64,000 nucleotides of DNA from assembly GCF_000165505.1 (NCBI RefSeq), contig NC_014632.1:1674001-1738000 (forward strand). Reading direction: 5' to 3'. The position numbers and the translations under genes are program-made. This DNA is from Ilyobacter polytropus DSM 2926. Its GTDB lineage: Bacteria; Fusobacteriota; Fusobacteriia; Fusobacteriales; Fusobacteriaceae. The notes below the pieces were generated by a model. It was not told the origin of the DNA. It saw nothing but the letters and a program-made list of their open reading frames with translations, and ran no database searches. Below are positions 43,825-51,613 of the stretch, one piece after another. Positions within the stretch are counted from its first letter, which is position 1, and each line of letters begins with the position of its first letter.

Positions 43825-43972
43825 AAATTACATAGCCATCATATTATAAATTTTCCCTTACTTTCCAAAAAGTAAGTACTTCACTAAAGAAAAGTAAAGT
43901 GCTAATATTATATCAAATAAAAATTTCTTGTTAAATTTTCAAGTGAAAATATTTTAATCGGAGGTAGTAATT

Positions 43973-44629
43973 TTGAAAGAAGCATTTTTAAAAGCAATGA
44001 AGGAAAGATATGCCTGCAAAGAATTTGATGTCAATAAAAAGATCAGTAAAGAGGACTTTGACTTTATATTAGAGGCTGGAAGACTTTCTCCAAGTTCATT
44101 TGGATTTGAGCCTTGGCAGTTTTTAGTTGTAACTACTCCAGAAAAAAAGTTAGAGGTCACAGAGCATTCTTGGGGTGGAAGAGACAGAGCCACAGGTGCT
44201 AGCCATTTTATGGTAGTTCTTACAAGAAAAGGTGATATGAGACATGACTCTGAATATTTAAACAAGTTCATGAAAAATATTCAAAAGCTTCCAGAAGAAG
44301 TTATTGAGATGAAAACAAAGTTCTACAGGGATTTCCAGGAAGAGGACTTTAATTTATTAGAAAACCACAGAGCCCTTTCTGACTGGGCCGCCAAGCAAAG
44401 CTATATCGCTCTAGGTAACATGCTCACTGCAGCAGCATTCATTGGTATCAACTCATGCCCAGTAGAAGGTTTCCACAAGGAAAAGACAACCGAAATATTA
44501 GCTGAAAAGTTTGGAGTAGACACAGATAAATTTGATTTAGCATATATGGTTGCCTTTGGATACGAAAAAAGACCTCAGGAGTTTCCTAAGACTAGAAGAC
44601 CTATAGAGGATATTGTAAAATTTTTCTAA
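43973..44629 (+). CDS. NfsB/NfnB-type nitroreductase family FMN enzyme
   Basis: A 218-residue FMN-binding nitroreductase: N-terminal MKERYACKEFDVNK, LEAGRLSPSSFGFEPWQFLV (the FMN loop), SYIALGNMLTAAAFIGINSCPVEGF and YMVAFGYEKRPQE. It uses NAD(P)H to reduce nitroaromatics, quinones or other acceptors. The start is TTG at 43973 with GGAGGTAGTAATT. It ends at a strong terminator. Confidence 0.93.
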   Translation: MKEAFLKAMKERYACKEFDVNKKISKEDFDFILEAGRLSPSSFGFEPWQFLVVTTPEKKLEVTEHSWGGRDRATGASHFMVVLTRKGDMRHDSEYLNKFMKNIQKLPEEVIEMKTKFYRDFQEEDFNLLENHRALSDWAAKQSYIALGNMLTAAAFIGINSCPVEGFHKEKTTEILAEKFGVDTDKFDLAYMVAFGYEKRPQEFPKTRRPIEDIVKFF

Positions 44630-44681
44630 AAATACCAAGTAAAATTTATTGTAATTAATTTTAAGATAATTTGTTAAAAAC

Positions 44682-44713
44682 AAAGAGCTTAGGATTCACA
44701 CCTAAGCTCTTTA
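44682..44713. terminator. Bidirectional terminator after the nitroreductase gene
   Basis: AAAGAGCTTAGG / CCTAAGCTCTTT forms a 12-bp perfect stem with a 7-nt loop. It also faces the convergent ferredoxin-like frame. Confidence 0.9.
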
Positions 44714-44755
44714 TATTTGAAAATAAATTTTCGATCAGTATACGGGAGTACTTCA

Positions 44756-45049
44756 TTAAAATGTAGAAGAAATTTCAATAGCATCTACCGGACATACTGT
44801 AATACAGTCACCGCAGTCGTCACACCTTTCAGGTCTTACACGGTAGGGAGTCCCTTTTTCTATGGCTTTAAAACTGCATTTTTTATAGCACTTTCCGCAT
44901 TCAATACATTTTTCAGTTATCTTTGGACCAGCTTCATTAAAGGTCATTCCTCCGAAAGCCATTCTTGTTCTTAAGACTTTGTGATCTCTGTTTTTACATT
45001 CAAAATCAAAGTCAAAAATCCCGACATAAAAAAAGAGCCAAAATTTCAT
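44756..45049 (-). pseudogene. 2[4Fe-4S] ferredoxin-domain protein, probably the 3' remnant of a longer gene
   Basis: A frame of 97 residues whose last 60 form a complete two-cluster ferredoxin (CIECGKCYKKCSFKAI and CDDCGDCITVCPVDAI). The first codons coincide with a transcription terminator hairpin (45035-45056), and the section FDFDFECKNRDHKVLRTRMAFGG reads like the inside of a larger protein, not an N-terminus. The real gene therefore seems to have lost its 5' part. A short ferredoxin starting at the ATG at 44962 (MAFGGM) is an alternative. No convincing ribosome site supports either start. Confidence 0.55.
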
Positions 45050-45056
45050 TTGGCTC
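45035..45056 (-). terminator. Terminator after the small Cys-rich gene
   Basis: On the minus strand GAGCCAAA / TTTTGGCTC is followed by TTTTTTT. It overlaps the start of the ferredoxin remnant frame. Confidence 0.85.
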
Positions 45057-45093
45057 CCAAGATCAAAAACTACTTATAAATTTTAAGTTCATA

Positions 45094-45360
45094 TCAATAT
45101 CTAAATATCAAATAAATTCCTATTGCAACAACTGTATAAATCACATTATTTTTTATATCTTTTGATTTTAGACTTAAAGTATATGAAATCTTAGATTTGT
45201 TTGCACAGCAAGTTATACACTGAGACTGGGCCTTAAAAATTTTGATTGCAGTTGGACACTTTCTCTCACAGAAACTACAATTTTCACAGTTTTTGTTATT
45301 ATTAACAGCTATAGACGAACTTTGCATTTCACATCTAGTTTTTCTAAAATTACTCTTCAT
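45094..45360 (-). CDS. Small Cys-rich Fe-S-like protein with C-terminal membrane segment
   Basis: An 88-residue protein. It has one full ferredoxin-like set (CENCSFCERKCPTAIKIF) and a degenerate second set (CITCCANKSK), then a C-terminal hydrophobic segment (VIYTVVAIGIYLIF). The pattern matches the C-terminal part of NapH/NosR-like polyferredoxins more than a free ferredoxin, so it may be a shortened relative or a fragment. An ATG with GGGGGAAGG in front makes expression likely. A CRP/FNR-like palindrome is 43 bases upstream. Confidence 0.6.
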   Translation of the reverse strand: MKSNFRKTRCEMQSSSIAVNNNKNCENCSFCERKCPTAIKIFKAQSQCITCCANKSKISYTLSLKSKDIKNNVIYTVVAIGIYLIFRY

Positions 45361-45402
45361 CCTTCCCCCTAAAACATAAAAATATTAGAATTTTATGTTT
45401 TA

Positions 45403-45426
45403 TTTGTGTCATTAATGTGACACAAA
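45403..45426. promoter_or_regulatory. CRP/FNR-like inverted repeat upstream of the Cys-rich gene
   Basis: TTTGTGTCA-N6-TGACACAAA, exact 9-base arms with a 6-base centre (TTAATG). The form fits a CRP/FNR-superfamily dimer. It sits 43 bases upstream of the Cys-rich gene on the minus strand. Confidence 0.6.
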
Positions 45427-45514
45427 TATAATATTATTTCATCTATATCTTGATTCTGGCAGTTATTTATAGAAATAAATTATGGAAAAATACCTCTATA
45501 TTTTATAAAGTCTT

Positions 45515-45536
45515 TAATTTCATCTTACCAATACTT
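45515..45536 (+). repeat. 22-base direct repeat, copy 1
   Basis: TAATTTCATCTTACCAATAC and two more bases. A copy with two mismatches is at 46094-46115, on the other side of the monooxygenase gene. Confidence 0.4.
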
Positions 45537-45709
45537 TCTTAACACTCTATCTATATGTATAGTATCTATCAAAAAAGTGCACACTTGCCAAGGTTATGAG
45601 TTGATGATAATATTTGAATAATACAATTAAAACTCTGAAAAAAGTTTTATTTGAAAAAATTTAATTTTTGAATATTAAATCAAAAATATACTAAAAGGGA
45701 GTTGTTGTC

Positions 45710-45991
45710 ATGATATTAATTATTGCAAAGGCCACTGTGAAAAAAGATAAGTTAGATGAGTTCAAAAATACCGCTGCCAAACTTATAAAAAATACCAGAT
45801 CAGAAGACGGATGTATAGAGTATGCCCTCTATGAAAATAACGAAGATCCAAATATCCTTACATTTGTTGAAAAATGGCGTGATCAAGAAGCTGTTGACAA
45901 ACACGGAAGTACAGATTTTTTCAAAGAAAACATCAAAAAGATAATAAGCTACTCTGAAAATTTGGACATTTCTTTAAATACTGAAGTATAG
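45710..45991 (+). CDS. Antibiotic-biosynthesis-monooxygenase (ABM)-domain protein, YgiN-like
   Basis: A 93-residue dimeric alpha-beta barrel: MILIIAKATVKKDKLDEFKN, SEDGCIEYALYENNEDPNIL, FVEKWRDQEAVDKHGSTDFF. Small ABM proteins of this kind include quinol monooxygenases and heme-degrading or stress proteins. Without a partner the substrate is unknown. The ATG follows AAAGGGAG. It ends with a terminator. Confidence 0.9.
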   Translation: MILIIAKATVKKDKLDEFKNTAAKLIKNTRSEDGCIEYALYENNEDPNILTFVEKWRDQEAVDKHGSTDFFKENIKKIISYSENLDISLNTEV

Positions 45992-45992
45992 G

Positions 45993-46026
45993 AAAAAGAG
46001 CTCGGGAGGTTATCCTGAGCTCTTTT
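45993..46026 (+). terminator. Terminator of the ABM-domain gene
   Basis: AAAAGAGCTCGGG pairs with CCTGAGCTCTTTT (one G-T pair), a 7-nt loop, then TTTTT. Confidence 0.88.
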
Positions 46027-46093
46027 TAGTTTGGCATATTAACAAATGAAATACAACATCTGAAATAAATAATAAAATCCCAGTTGAAAACTC

Positions 46094-46115
46094 TAATTTC
46101 ATCTTATCGATACTT
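46094..46115 (+). repeat. 22-base direct repeat, copy 2
   Basis: TAATTTCATCTTATCGATAC plus two bases, two mismatches from the copy at 45515-45536. Confidence 0.4.
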
Positions 46116-46376
46116 AAATCGCACAATCAAATCATCTTTTAAAATTACACTCTTTCAATAAAAAATATTATATCTTAATAAAATAATCCTTATAAATAAA
46201 AGGTTCCATGAATTCTATTTAAAAATATTAAAACACTTACTAGATAATTTAAAGGATATTTTAAATTAATATGTAGATAATTTACATAATAAATTTTTCA
46301 GAACTTTATATTTATTGAATTTTCAAAAAAACTATTATTTATATTCTCAATATAAGGTAAAAGGAGATGAAAAAGT

Positions 46377-47846
46377 ATGAACCCATTTAAGTATGTTTCA
46401 AAAAAAATAATTATAGCTGAATTAATCTTGGCTTACTTCCTATTTTTCATTATGGAGAAAACACTAAATAACGACTTATTTAATGCCTCGTTGGAAATAG
46501 GCTACATACTGGTTGGATTCTTGGGACTATACTTTTTCATCAATCTAAATATGTCCATTCCCATAATAGGATTTAGCATAATCTTTTTAAGCTTTATTTT
46601 GGATTTTCTAGATGAGTTTGAAGCTTATTTCCAATTGCCAGGTTTTTTAGGAAACAACTTTGACGACATCTCCTTTTTGGTGGGATTATTAATTTTTGTT
46701 TCTGGACTATATATTATGACCAAAAAAAAGCAGGAATCATCAGAAAAATTAGAGTATTTGGCAAAATACGATTCTCTGACCGATACTTACAGCCGTCAAT
46801 ATCTTCCAAAAATTTTGGAGCAGATACAATCTCAGGACTCTTATCCTTTAGGTCTTCTCATTATGGACTTTAATGGTTTAAAATTCATCAACGATTCATT
46901 TGGTCACGATACAGGGGATTATCTGATTAAAGAGTCTGTGCTTCTATTGAAGAACTGCATGAACCCCGCTTCGGATACACTAATCAGGTTAGGTGGTGAT
47001 GAATTTCTAATTATATCGCCTAAATCATCTCAGAAAACACTGTCTGATCTCACCAAATATATTGCTGATACTTGTGAAAAAACAAGCTTTATGGAAATCC
47101 CCATTTCTTTATCAATTGGCCACGCATTAATAGAAAATCCTAAGGATAATTTTGAAAAATTTCTTAGACTTGCTGACGATCGAATGTATCTAGATAAACT
47201 TATAAATCGCAAATCCATAGGAGGCAGCTATATAGAATGCCTCAAGAAAACCCTCGAAGAGAAAAGTTATGAAACCAGTGCCCATGTAAACCGAATGATC
47301 TCTATAGTCAAAATATTTGGTGAGTTTATGAAAACCAGCAGGGAATTTCTAGACGCATTGGAGTTGGCAACCTCCCTGCATGACATTGGAAAAATAGCAA
47401 TTCCAGAAAGTATAATTTTAAAACCTTCAAAACTCGATGAACACGAATGGCAGGTTATAAAACGTCATCCTGAGATCGGAAGCCGTATTGTAAACGGTCT
47501 CTTTACTCTCCCACATGTTGAACAGGGTATCCTAGCACACCACGAAAGATGGGACGGAAAGGGATACCCCGCAGGATTAAAAGGTGAAAAAATCCCTTTA
47601 ATTGCCCGTATCATAAGTATAATTGATTCTTTTGATGTTATGATTCAAGGAAGGTCGTATCAGAACTATAAATCTGTAGAGGAAGCTCTTGAAGAAATTC
47701 ATGTCTGCTCGGGAAAGCAGTTTGACCCTACCCTCGTAACGGTATTCAATGAGATTATCACAACCGACTATGGAAAAATATCTGATGTAATAGGAATTGA
47801 TAAATACGATGATTTTGATCTCTTACAAAAATTAGATGCAATTTAA
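46377..47846 (+). CDS. Membrane GGDEF/HD-GYP cyclic-di-GMP turnover protein
   Basis: A 489-residue protein with four or so N-terminal membrane segments (residues 10-115), a GGDEF domain (GGDEF at 206-210, RLGGDEFLII) and a C-terminal HD-GYP domain (LHDIGKIAIPE, HHERWDGKGYPAGL). It could make and break cyclic di-GMP. The usual RxxD inhibitory site before GGDEF is absent (PASD). It is a single gene with a terminator. The ATG follows AAAAGGAG. Confidence 0.93.
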   Translation: MNPFKYVSKKIIIAELILAYFLFFIMEKTLNNDLFNASLEIGYILVGFLGLYFFINLNMSIPIIGFSIIFLSFILDFLDEFEAYFQLPGFLGNNFDDISFLVGLLIFVSGLYIMTKKKQESSEKLEYLAKYDSLTDTYSRQYLPKILEQIQSQDSYPLGLLIMDFNGLKFINDSFGHDTGDYLIKESVLLLKNCMNPASDTLIRLGGDEFLIISPKSSQKTLSDLTKYIADTCEKTSFMEIPISLSIGHALIENPKDNFEKFLRLADDRMYLDKLINRKSIGGSYIECLKKTLEEKSYETSAHVNRMISIVKIFGEFMKTSREFLDALELATSLHDIGKIAIPESIILKPSKLDEHEWQVIKRHPEIGSRIVNGLFTLPHVEQGILAHHERWDGKGYPAGLKGEKIPLIARIISIIDSFDVMIQGRSYQNYKSVEEALEEIHVCSGKQFDPTLVTVFNEIITTDYGKISDVIGIDKYDDFDLLQKLDAI

Positions 47847-47858
47847 ATTTTCAGCATG

Positions 47859-47893
47859 AAAGAGGGCCTTCACCTGGAGCCCTCTTCTTTATT
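47859..47893 (+). terminator. Terminator of the GGDEF/HD-GYP gene
   Basis: AAGAGGGC / GCCCTCTT forms an 8-bp perfect stem with an 11-nt loop, followed by a T-rich tail. Confidence 0.8.
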
Positions 47894-48071
47894 ATTTTTT
47901 ATATTCAACTGCTTTTTATACATCTTTTTACTGGCATGGAAAAAATTTCTTCTATGATTAGAGTCAAAAGATTTTTCCACGAATTAAAAACAATAAAAGA
48001 GGTTATAAATAATTTTTAAGAATATATTTTTGTATGATAACATATGTCAATATCGTCAACGGGAGGAAAAC

Positions 48072-49022
48072 ATGATTGAGGTTTTATTAGAAAATGGAGA
48101 GATCAAAAAAGTTTTAAGTATAGATGAGCTTGATGTGGACAGATCTAAAATACTAAGTATTCAGCTGATGGAAGCCAGTGAAAAAGAGATTACCACATTG
48201 GCCAAACATTTTGATTTTATTATACAGCCCTTAGATAAAAGAAGTGAGATAGAGATAAGCTCTAGATACGTGGAAATCGACTCACAAATATTTTTAAATT
48301 TAACCTTCCCAAATTTGACCAAAGATCAAACAATCGAAGAAGCCTTCATCCATGTAATAATCTTAAAGGACATTCTTATATTAAATTTAAACGGAGTCTC
48401 TGATATTTCACTCATACAGATTTTAAAAAACAGAATTTTCTATACAAGCAATATAAATTCTGACCAGGAACTCCCCCTTCTTTTTCTGAGCTCTCTCACA
48501 GATTATTATGCTGACCTCATTGAGTTGGTTTCAAAGAAGGTAAAAAGATATTTCAAAGAAGTTCTAGATCTGAAAAATATTTCGGTAGAAGAACTTGATA
48601 ATCTAACAAAAATAAAACTTGATAATATTCAACTTAAAGAATGCCTTATAGAACTCCAAAGGATCATATTACAACTGAGAAGAAGTCCTGCCATGAACGA
48701 AAGAAGTCAAGAACTCTTAATTTCTGAGAGTAAAGATTTATCAGTAATAAACGGACATATAAATTATAACTTTGACAGGCTTAATGACCTCAAAGATAAT
48801 ATTTCCAGCAAGATCGAATTAGAGCAAAATCATATAATTAAAATTTTTACCGTAGTCACAGTGTGTATCGCACCGCCAAGCTTGATAGCCGGTATTTACG
48901 GAATGAACTTTGATATTATGCCTGAATTGGGATGGAACCTAGGTTATCCTTTTTCTGTAATTATCATGATTTTGTCTATAATTATAACCCTTGTCATACT
49001 AAAGTTCAAAAAATGGATTTAA
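48072..49022 (+). CDS. corA: CorA-type magnesium transporter family protein
   Basis: A 316-residue protein. The long cytoplasmic N-terminal domain is followed by two C-terminal membrane helices. The family's YGMNF signature is present (GIYGMNFDIMPELGW) at the end of the first helix. CorA-family proteins form pentameric channels for Mg2+ (also Co2+/Ni2+). The length is usual. Start is ATG at 48072 after GGGAGGAAAAC; the longer frame from 48030 lacks a site. No strong terminator follows. Confidence 0.92.
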   Translation: MIEVLLENGEIKKVLSIDELDVDRSKILSIQLMEASEKEITTLAKHFDFIIQPLDKRSEIEISSRYVEIDSQIFLNLTFPNLTKDQTIEEAFIHVIILKDILILNLNGVSDISLIQILKNRIFYTSNINSDQELPLLFLSSLTDYYADLIELVSKKVKRYFKEVLDLKNISVEELDNLTKIKLDNIQLKECLIELQRIILQLRRSPAMNERSQELLISESKDLSVINGHINYNFDRLNDLKDNISSKIELEQNHIIKIFTVVTVCIAPPSLIAGIYGMNFDIMPELGWNLGYPFSVIIMILSIIITLVILKFKKWI

Positions 49023-49179
49023 AATTTTAAAAATAGCAATCTTATTCTTTTTATAAAAATTATTTTACTGCAATAAATATATTTACATTTTTCTTTATTT
49101 GGAGTATTCTACATAGAATATTTATTGCTGACTTTTCTATTAATAGTGATATGTGTAAAGTCTCTAAAGGGGGAAAATT

Positions 49180-49857
49180 TTGAAAAAAGAGATCTTCAGA
49201 TATTTAAAATTAATTTTAGGATTCTTTTGCTGCTCTCTAGGTGTGGTTATAATAATAAAATCCAACTTGGGATTCTCACCCTGGGACGTACTTCATCAGG
49301 GAATATCAAAGGTTGGAGGGATAACTATAGGCCAGGCTGCCATTCTTGTGGGAAGTACTGTTGTGACCCTAGATCTTTTTTTAGGAGAAAAAATAGGCAG
49401 CGGAACAATACTCAACACACTGTCTATGGGAATATTCATGGATGGAATTCTTTATCTAGATATAATTCCTCTGAGTACTAATATTCTTATGGGGATACCG
49501 ATGATGTTTTTGGGATTATTTATATTTAGTATAGGCTGTTATCTCTATATATCCACAGGCCTTGGATGTGGTCCTAGAGATGCCCTCATGGTGGCTCTCA
49601 CCAAAAAAACCAACTTTTCAGTGAGAAGCATAAGAAGTGTTATGGAGGTAGGTGTTTTGGTGACTGGATATCTTTTAGGAGGATATGCCGGTATTGGAAC
49701 TGTTATGGTAGCATCCTTCACAGGGAGTTTCATGCAAGGGGTATTCAGATTGTTTGATTTTGATGTGAAATCAGTTGTTCACCGGGACATAAAAATGGAA
49801 GCAGTTTTACTTAAGAATTATATTTATAGGGGAAAACATCTAAAAAAACCAAATTAA
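49180..49857 (+). CDS. YczE/YitT-type integral membrane protein (second copy)
   Basis: A 225-residue protein with five to six membrane segments and the same layout as the protein at 16315-16992: SLGVVIIIKSNLGFSPWDVL, YISTGLGCGPRDALMVALTK, GYAGIGTVMVASFTGSFMQG. The start is TTG at 49180 after AAAGGGGGAAAATT. Function is unknown. It may be co-transcribed with corA, or independent. It ends at a bidirectional terminator. Confidence 0.83.
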   Translation: MKKEIFRYLKLILGFFCCSLGVVIIIKSNLGFSPWDVLHQGISKVGGITIGQAAILVGSTVVTLDLFLGEKIGSGTILNTLSMGIFMDGILYLDIIPLSTNILMGIPMMFLGLFIFSIGCYLYISTGLGCGPRDALMVALTKKTNFSVRSIRSVMEVGVLVTGYLLGGYAGIGTVMVASFTGSFMQGVFRLFDFDVKSVVHRDIKMEAVLLKNYIYRGKHLKKPN

Positions 49858-49873
49858 ACAGAGTGGACAAAAA

Positions 49874-49904
49874 TAAGAAGACCTCTCAACAGGGGTCTTC
49901 TTTT
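49874..49904. terminator. Bidirectional terminator between the YczE-like and LysE-like genes
   Basis: AGAAGACC / GGTCTTCT forms an 8-bp perfect stem with short loop and T-rich tails, extended by neighbouring A/T pairs. Confidence 0.88.
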
Positions 49905-49909
49905 CTAAT

Positions 49910-50539
49910 CTAAAAATAATTTTTCATGGCAAACTGTATCAGTCCCAATGAAATAGAAAGCATAGTTATACCGATTATAATATCTAAAATTTTCCACGTA
50001 ACTTCTTTTTTGAATATGGGAATAAGAATTCTTGCTCCATAAGCCAATCCGAAAAACCAGACAAAAGATGCCAGGCAACTACCTATTACAAAATCCGGTC
50101 TCTGATGTATGGGAAATTTTGAACCTACACTTCCTATGAGAATAACAGTATCCAAGTATAAATGAGGATTTAAGAGGCTTAAGGCCACAAGTGTTAATAG
50201 AGTTTTTTTTACTGACTCATTCTCCCTGTTTTCCTCAAGCTCCATAACTTCACTTTTTTTTATCGCCCTAACTATTGACGAGATCCCATAGTAGCTTAAA
50301 AAAAGAACTCCAAAGGCTGTGGCAGAGAGCATAAATACCTTATTCCCCTCTATAATTCTTCCTAATCCCAGTGTCCCCAAGCATATAAGCACAGCATCTA
50401 TTAAAGTGCAGGTTACGGCAACTGCAAATACATTATTTTTTAATATCCCTTTTTTTAGAACATAACTATTTTGAGCCCCTATAGCTGCAATCAAGCTGAG
50501 CCCCAATCCAAATCCCTGTCCTGCCACTGCAATATCCAT
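49910..50539 (-). CDS. LysE/ArgO-family amino-acid exporter
   Basis: A 209-residue protein with about six membrane segments: GLGLSLIAAIGAQNSYVLKKG, TCTLIDAVLICLGTLGLGRI, SLLNPHLYLDTVILIGSVG. This is the LysE/ArgO type that exports lysine or arginine. It is divergent from a MerR-type regulator with a shared upstream region, so it is likely controlled by it. The ATG follows AGGAGGAATAAT. Confidence 0.92.
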   Translation of the reverse strand: MDIAVAGQGFGLGLSLIAAIGAQNSYVLKKGILKNNVFAVAVTCTLIDAVLICLGTLGLGRIIEGNKVFMLSATAFGVLFLSYYGISSIVRAIKKSEVMELEENRENESVKKTLLTLVALSLLNPHLYLDTVILIGSVGSKFPIHQRPDFVIGSCLASFVWFFGLAYGARILIPIFKKEVTWKILDIIIGITMLSISLGLIQFAMKNYF

Positions 50540-50558
50540 ATTATTCCTCCTGAAATGA

Positions 50559-50587
50559 TTGTAATATCTTTATATATAAAGTATTAT
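50559..50587 (+). promoter_or_regulatory. Promoter of the MerR-type regulator gene
   Basis: TTGTAA (50559-50564), a 17-base spacer and TATTAT (50582-50587). It faces the merR-type gene and ends just before the palindrome at 50590-50611. Confidence 0.55.
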
Positions 50588-50589
50588 AA

Positions 50590-50611
50590 ACTATAACGTA
50601 TACGTAACAGT
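50590..50611. promoter_or_regulatory. Near-perfect 22-bp palindrome upstream of the MerR-type gene, putative operator
   Basis: Arms ACTATAACGTA and TACGTAACAGT match at 9 of 11 positions, with a perfect core ACGTATACGT. It covers the predicted transcription start, in the intergenic region shared with lysE. Confidence 0.65.
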
Positions 50612-50630
50612 CAAGGAGTTGATAAAAAAA

Positions 50631-51449
50631 ATGAGAGAAAGTTATAAAATAAGTGAAATAGCAAAAATTTTCAATATATCCCGGAGGACATTGATCTATT
50701 ATGATGAGATAGACTTATTCAAGCCCTACTATATAGATGAGGAGAATGGTTATAGGTATTATTCAGAGCATCAGACCTATGTACTGAGGTTTATAATCGC
50801 CTTAAAAAATTCGGGATTTTCATTGAATGAAATAAAAAAATATACTAACTTCAAGAGTATAGAGGAGAGTCAGGAATTCCTGGAGAGTAAGATTGAGGCA
50901 ATGAAAGAAAAGATAAAAAATCTGGAAAAATCAATAGAAATTGTTAAGATAAAGTATGATCAACTGGAAAAAGTAAAATCTTCCGAAGGTCTAAAACCTG
51001 GCATCGTAACTGATATAAACTTTAAGATGATTATTATTGATGTAAAAAAACCTTATGGATATGTCCAGACAGAAAAGGCATTTAAAGAACTGTCTCAGAT
51101 AGAAAAAAATCTACAATTAAAAGAGAAAAAGCATGTTGCCATTGTGGGCATGAAAAATCTTAAAAAATTGAATGTTTATCCTCTGAAGTTCGTGGGTTCT
51201 GTTATTCCTGATGAATTAGAGCATAGTGCAGCAATCAATGTAGAAGAAAAAAAATGTGCGACCATCACCCACAAGGATTCATTTGAAAATTTAAAAAACA
51301 GTTATAAAAAGTTGATGGATTTTATAGAGGATAATTCTTATAAAATAATCGGAAATTCACTGGAGATATCAAGTGAGGAAAAAATACAGCTAGAAGGTGG
51401 TATAGGGGAGGTCATAGAAATAATAATTCCCGTAAAACAGGTTTTATAG
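50631..51449 (+). CDS. MerR-family transcriptional regulator with GyrI-like effector domain
   Basis: A 272-residue protein. The N-terminal MerR helix-turn-helix is clear: YKISEIAKIFNISRRTLIYYDEI (split) and NGYRYYSEHQTYVLRFI. A coiled-coil linker (LESKIEAMKEKIKNLEKSIEI) follows, then a C-terminal effector domain like GyrI/BltR-type drug sensors. The start is the ATG at 50631; the TTG at 50619 touches AAGGAG. It is divergent from the LysE exporter and probably senses small molecules to control it or itself. Confidence 0.88.
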   Translation: MRESYKISEIAKIFNISRRTLIYYDEIDLFKPYYIDEENGYRYYSEHQTYVLRFIIALKNSGFSLNEIKKYTNFKSIEESQEFLESKIEAMKEKIKNLEKSIEIVKIKYDQLEKVKSSEGLKPGIVTDINFKMIIIDVKKPYGYVQTEKAFKELSQIEKNLQLKEKKHVAIVGMKNLKKLNVYPLKFVGSVIPDELEHSAAINVEEKKCATITHKDSFENLKNSYKKLMDFIEDNSYKIIGNSLEISSEEKIQLEGGIGEVIEIIIPVKQVL

Positions 51450-51519
51450 CCGCCTTGAGGCAAAAAATATTCTATACTTTGACTCAAAGTATTTTAAACT
51501 TATTCTGTCAGGCGGCTAT
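51446..51519. terminator. Structured convergent terminator with an internal 19-base palindrome
   Basis: An outer stem ATAGCCGCCT / AGGCGGCTAT (10 bp, perfect) encloses an inner palindrome with arms ATACTTTGA and TCAAAGTAT around one C. It follows the MerR-type stop. The inner part may be a separate protein-binding site. Confidence 0.6.
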
Positions 51520-51613
51520 TTAAACAAACGTAATCTCTAAAGATGCGATGATATTACTTTTCAAAATCGATATTTCTGTTTTTTAAAATATTCTGATAAA
51601 CTTTTTTTTATAC

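Larger units (their letters stand above)
45361..45709. other. Divergent regulatory stretch
   Basis: About 350 bases between the Cys-rich gene and the monooxygenase gene. It holds the inverted repeat at 45403-45426 and one copy of a 22-base direct repeat (45515-45536) that recurs at 46094-46115. No ORF. Confidence 0.5.
45992..46376. other. Gene-free A+T-rich stretch
   Basis: About 385 bases. It contains the ABM-gene terminator and the second copy of the 22-base direct repeat (46094-46115). The rest is A+T-rich and shows no ORF. Confidence 0.5.
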
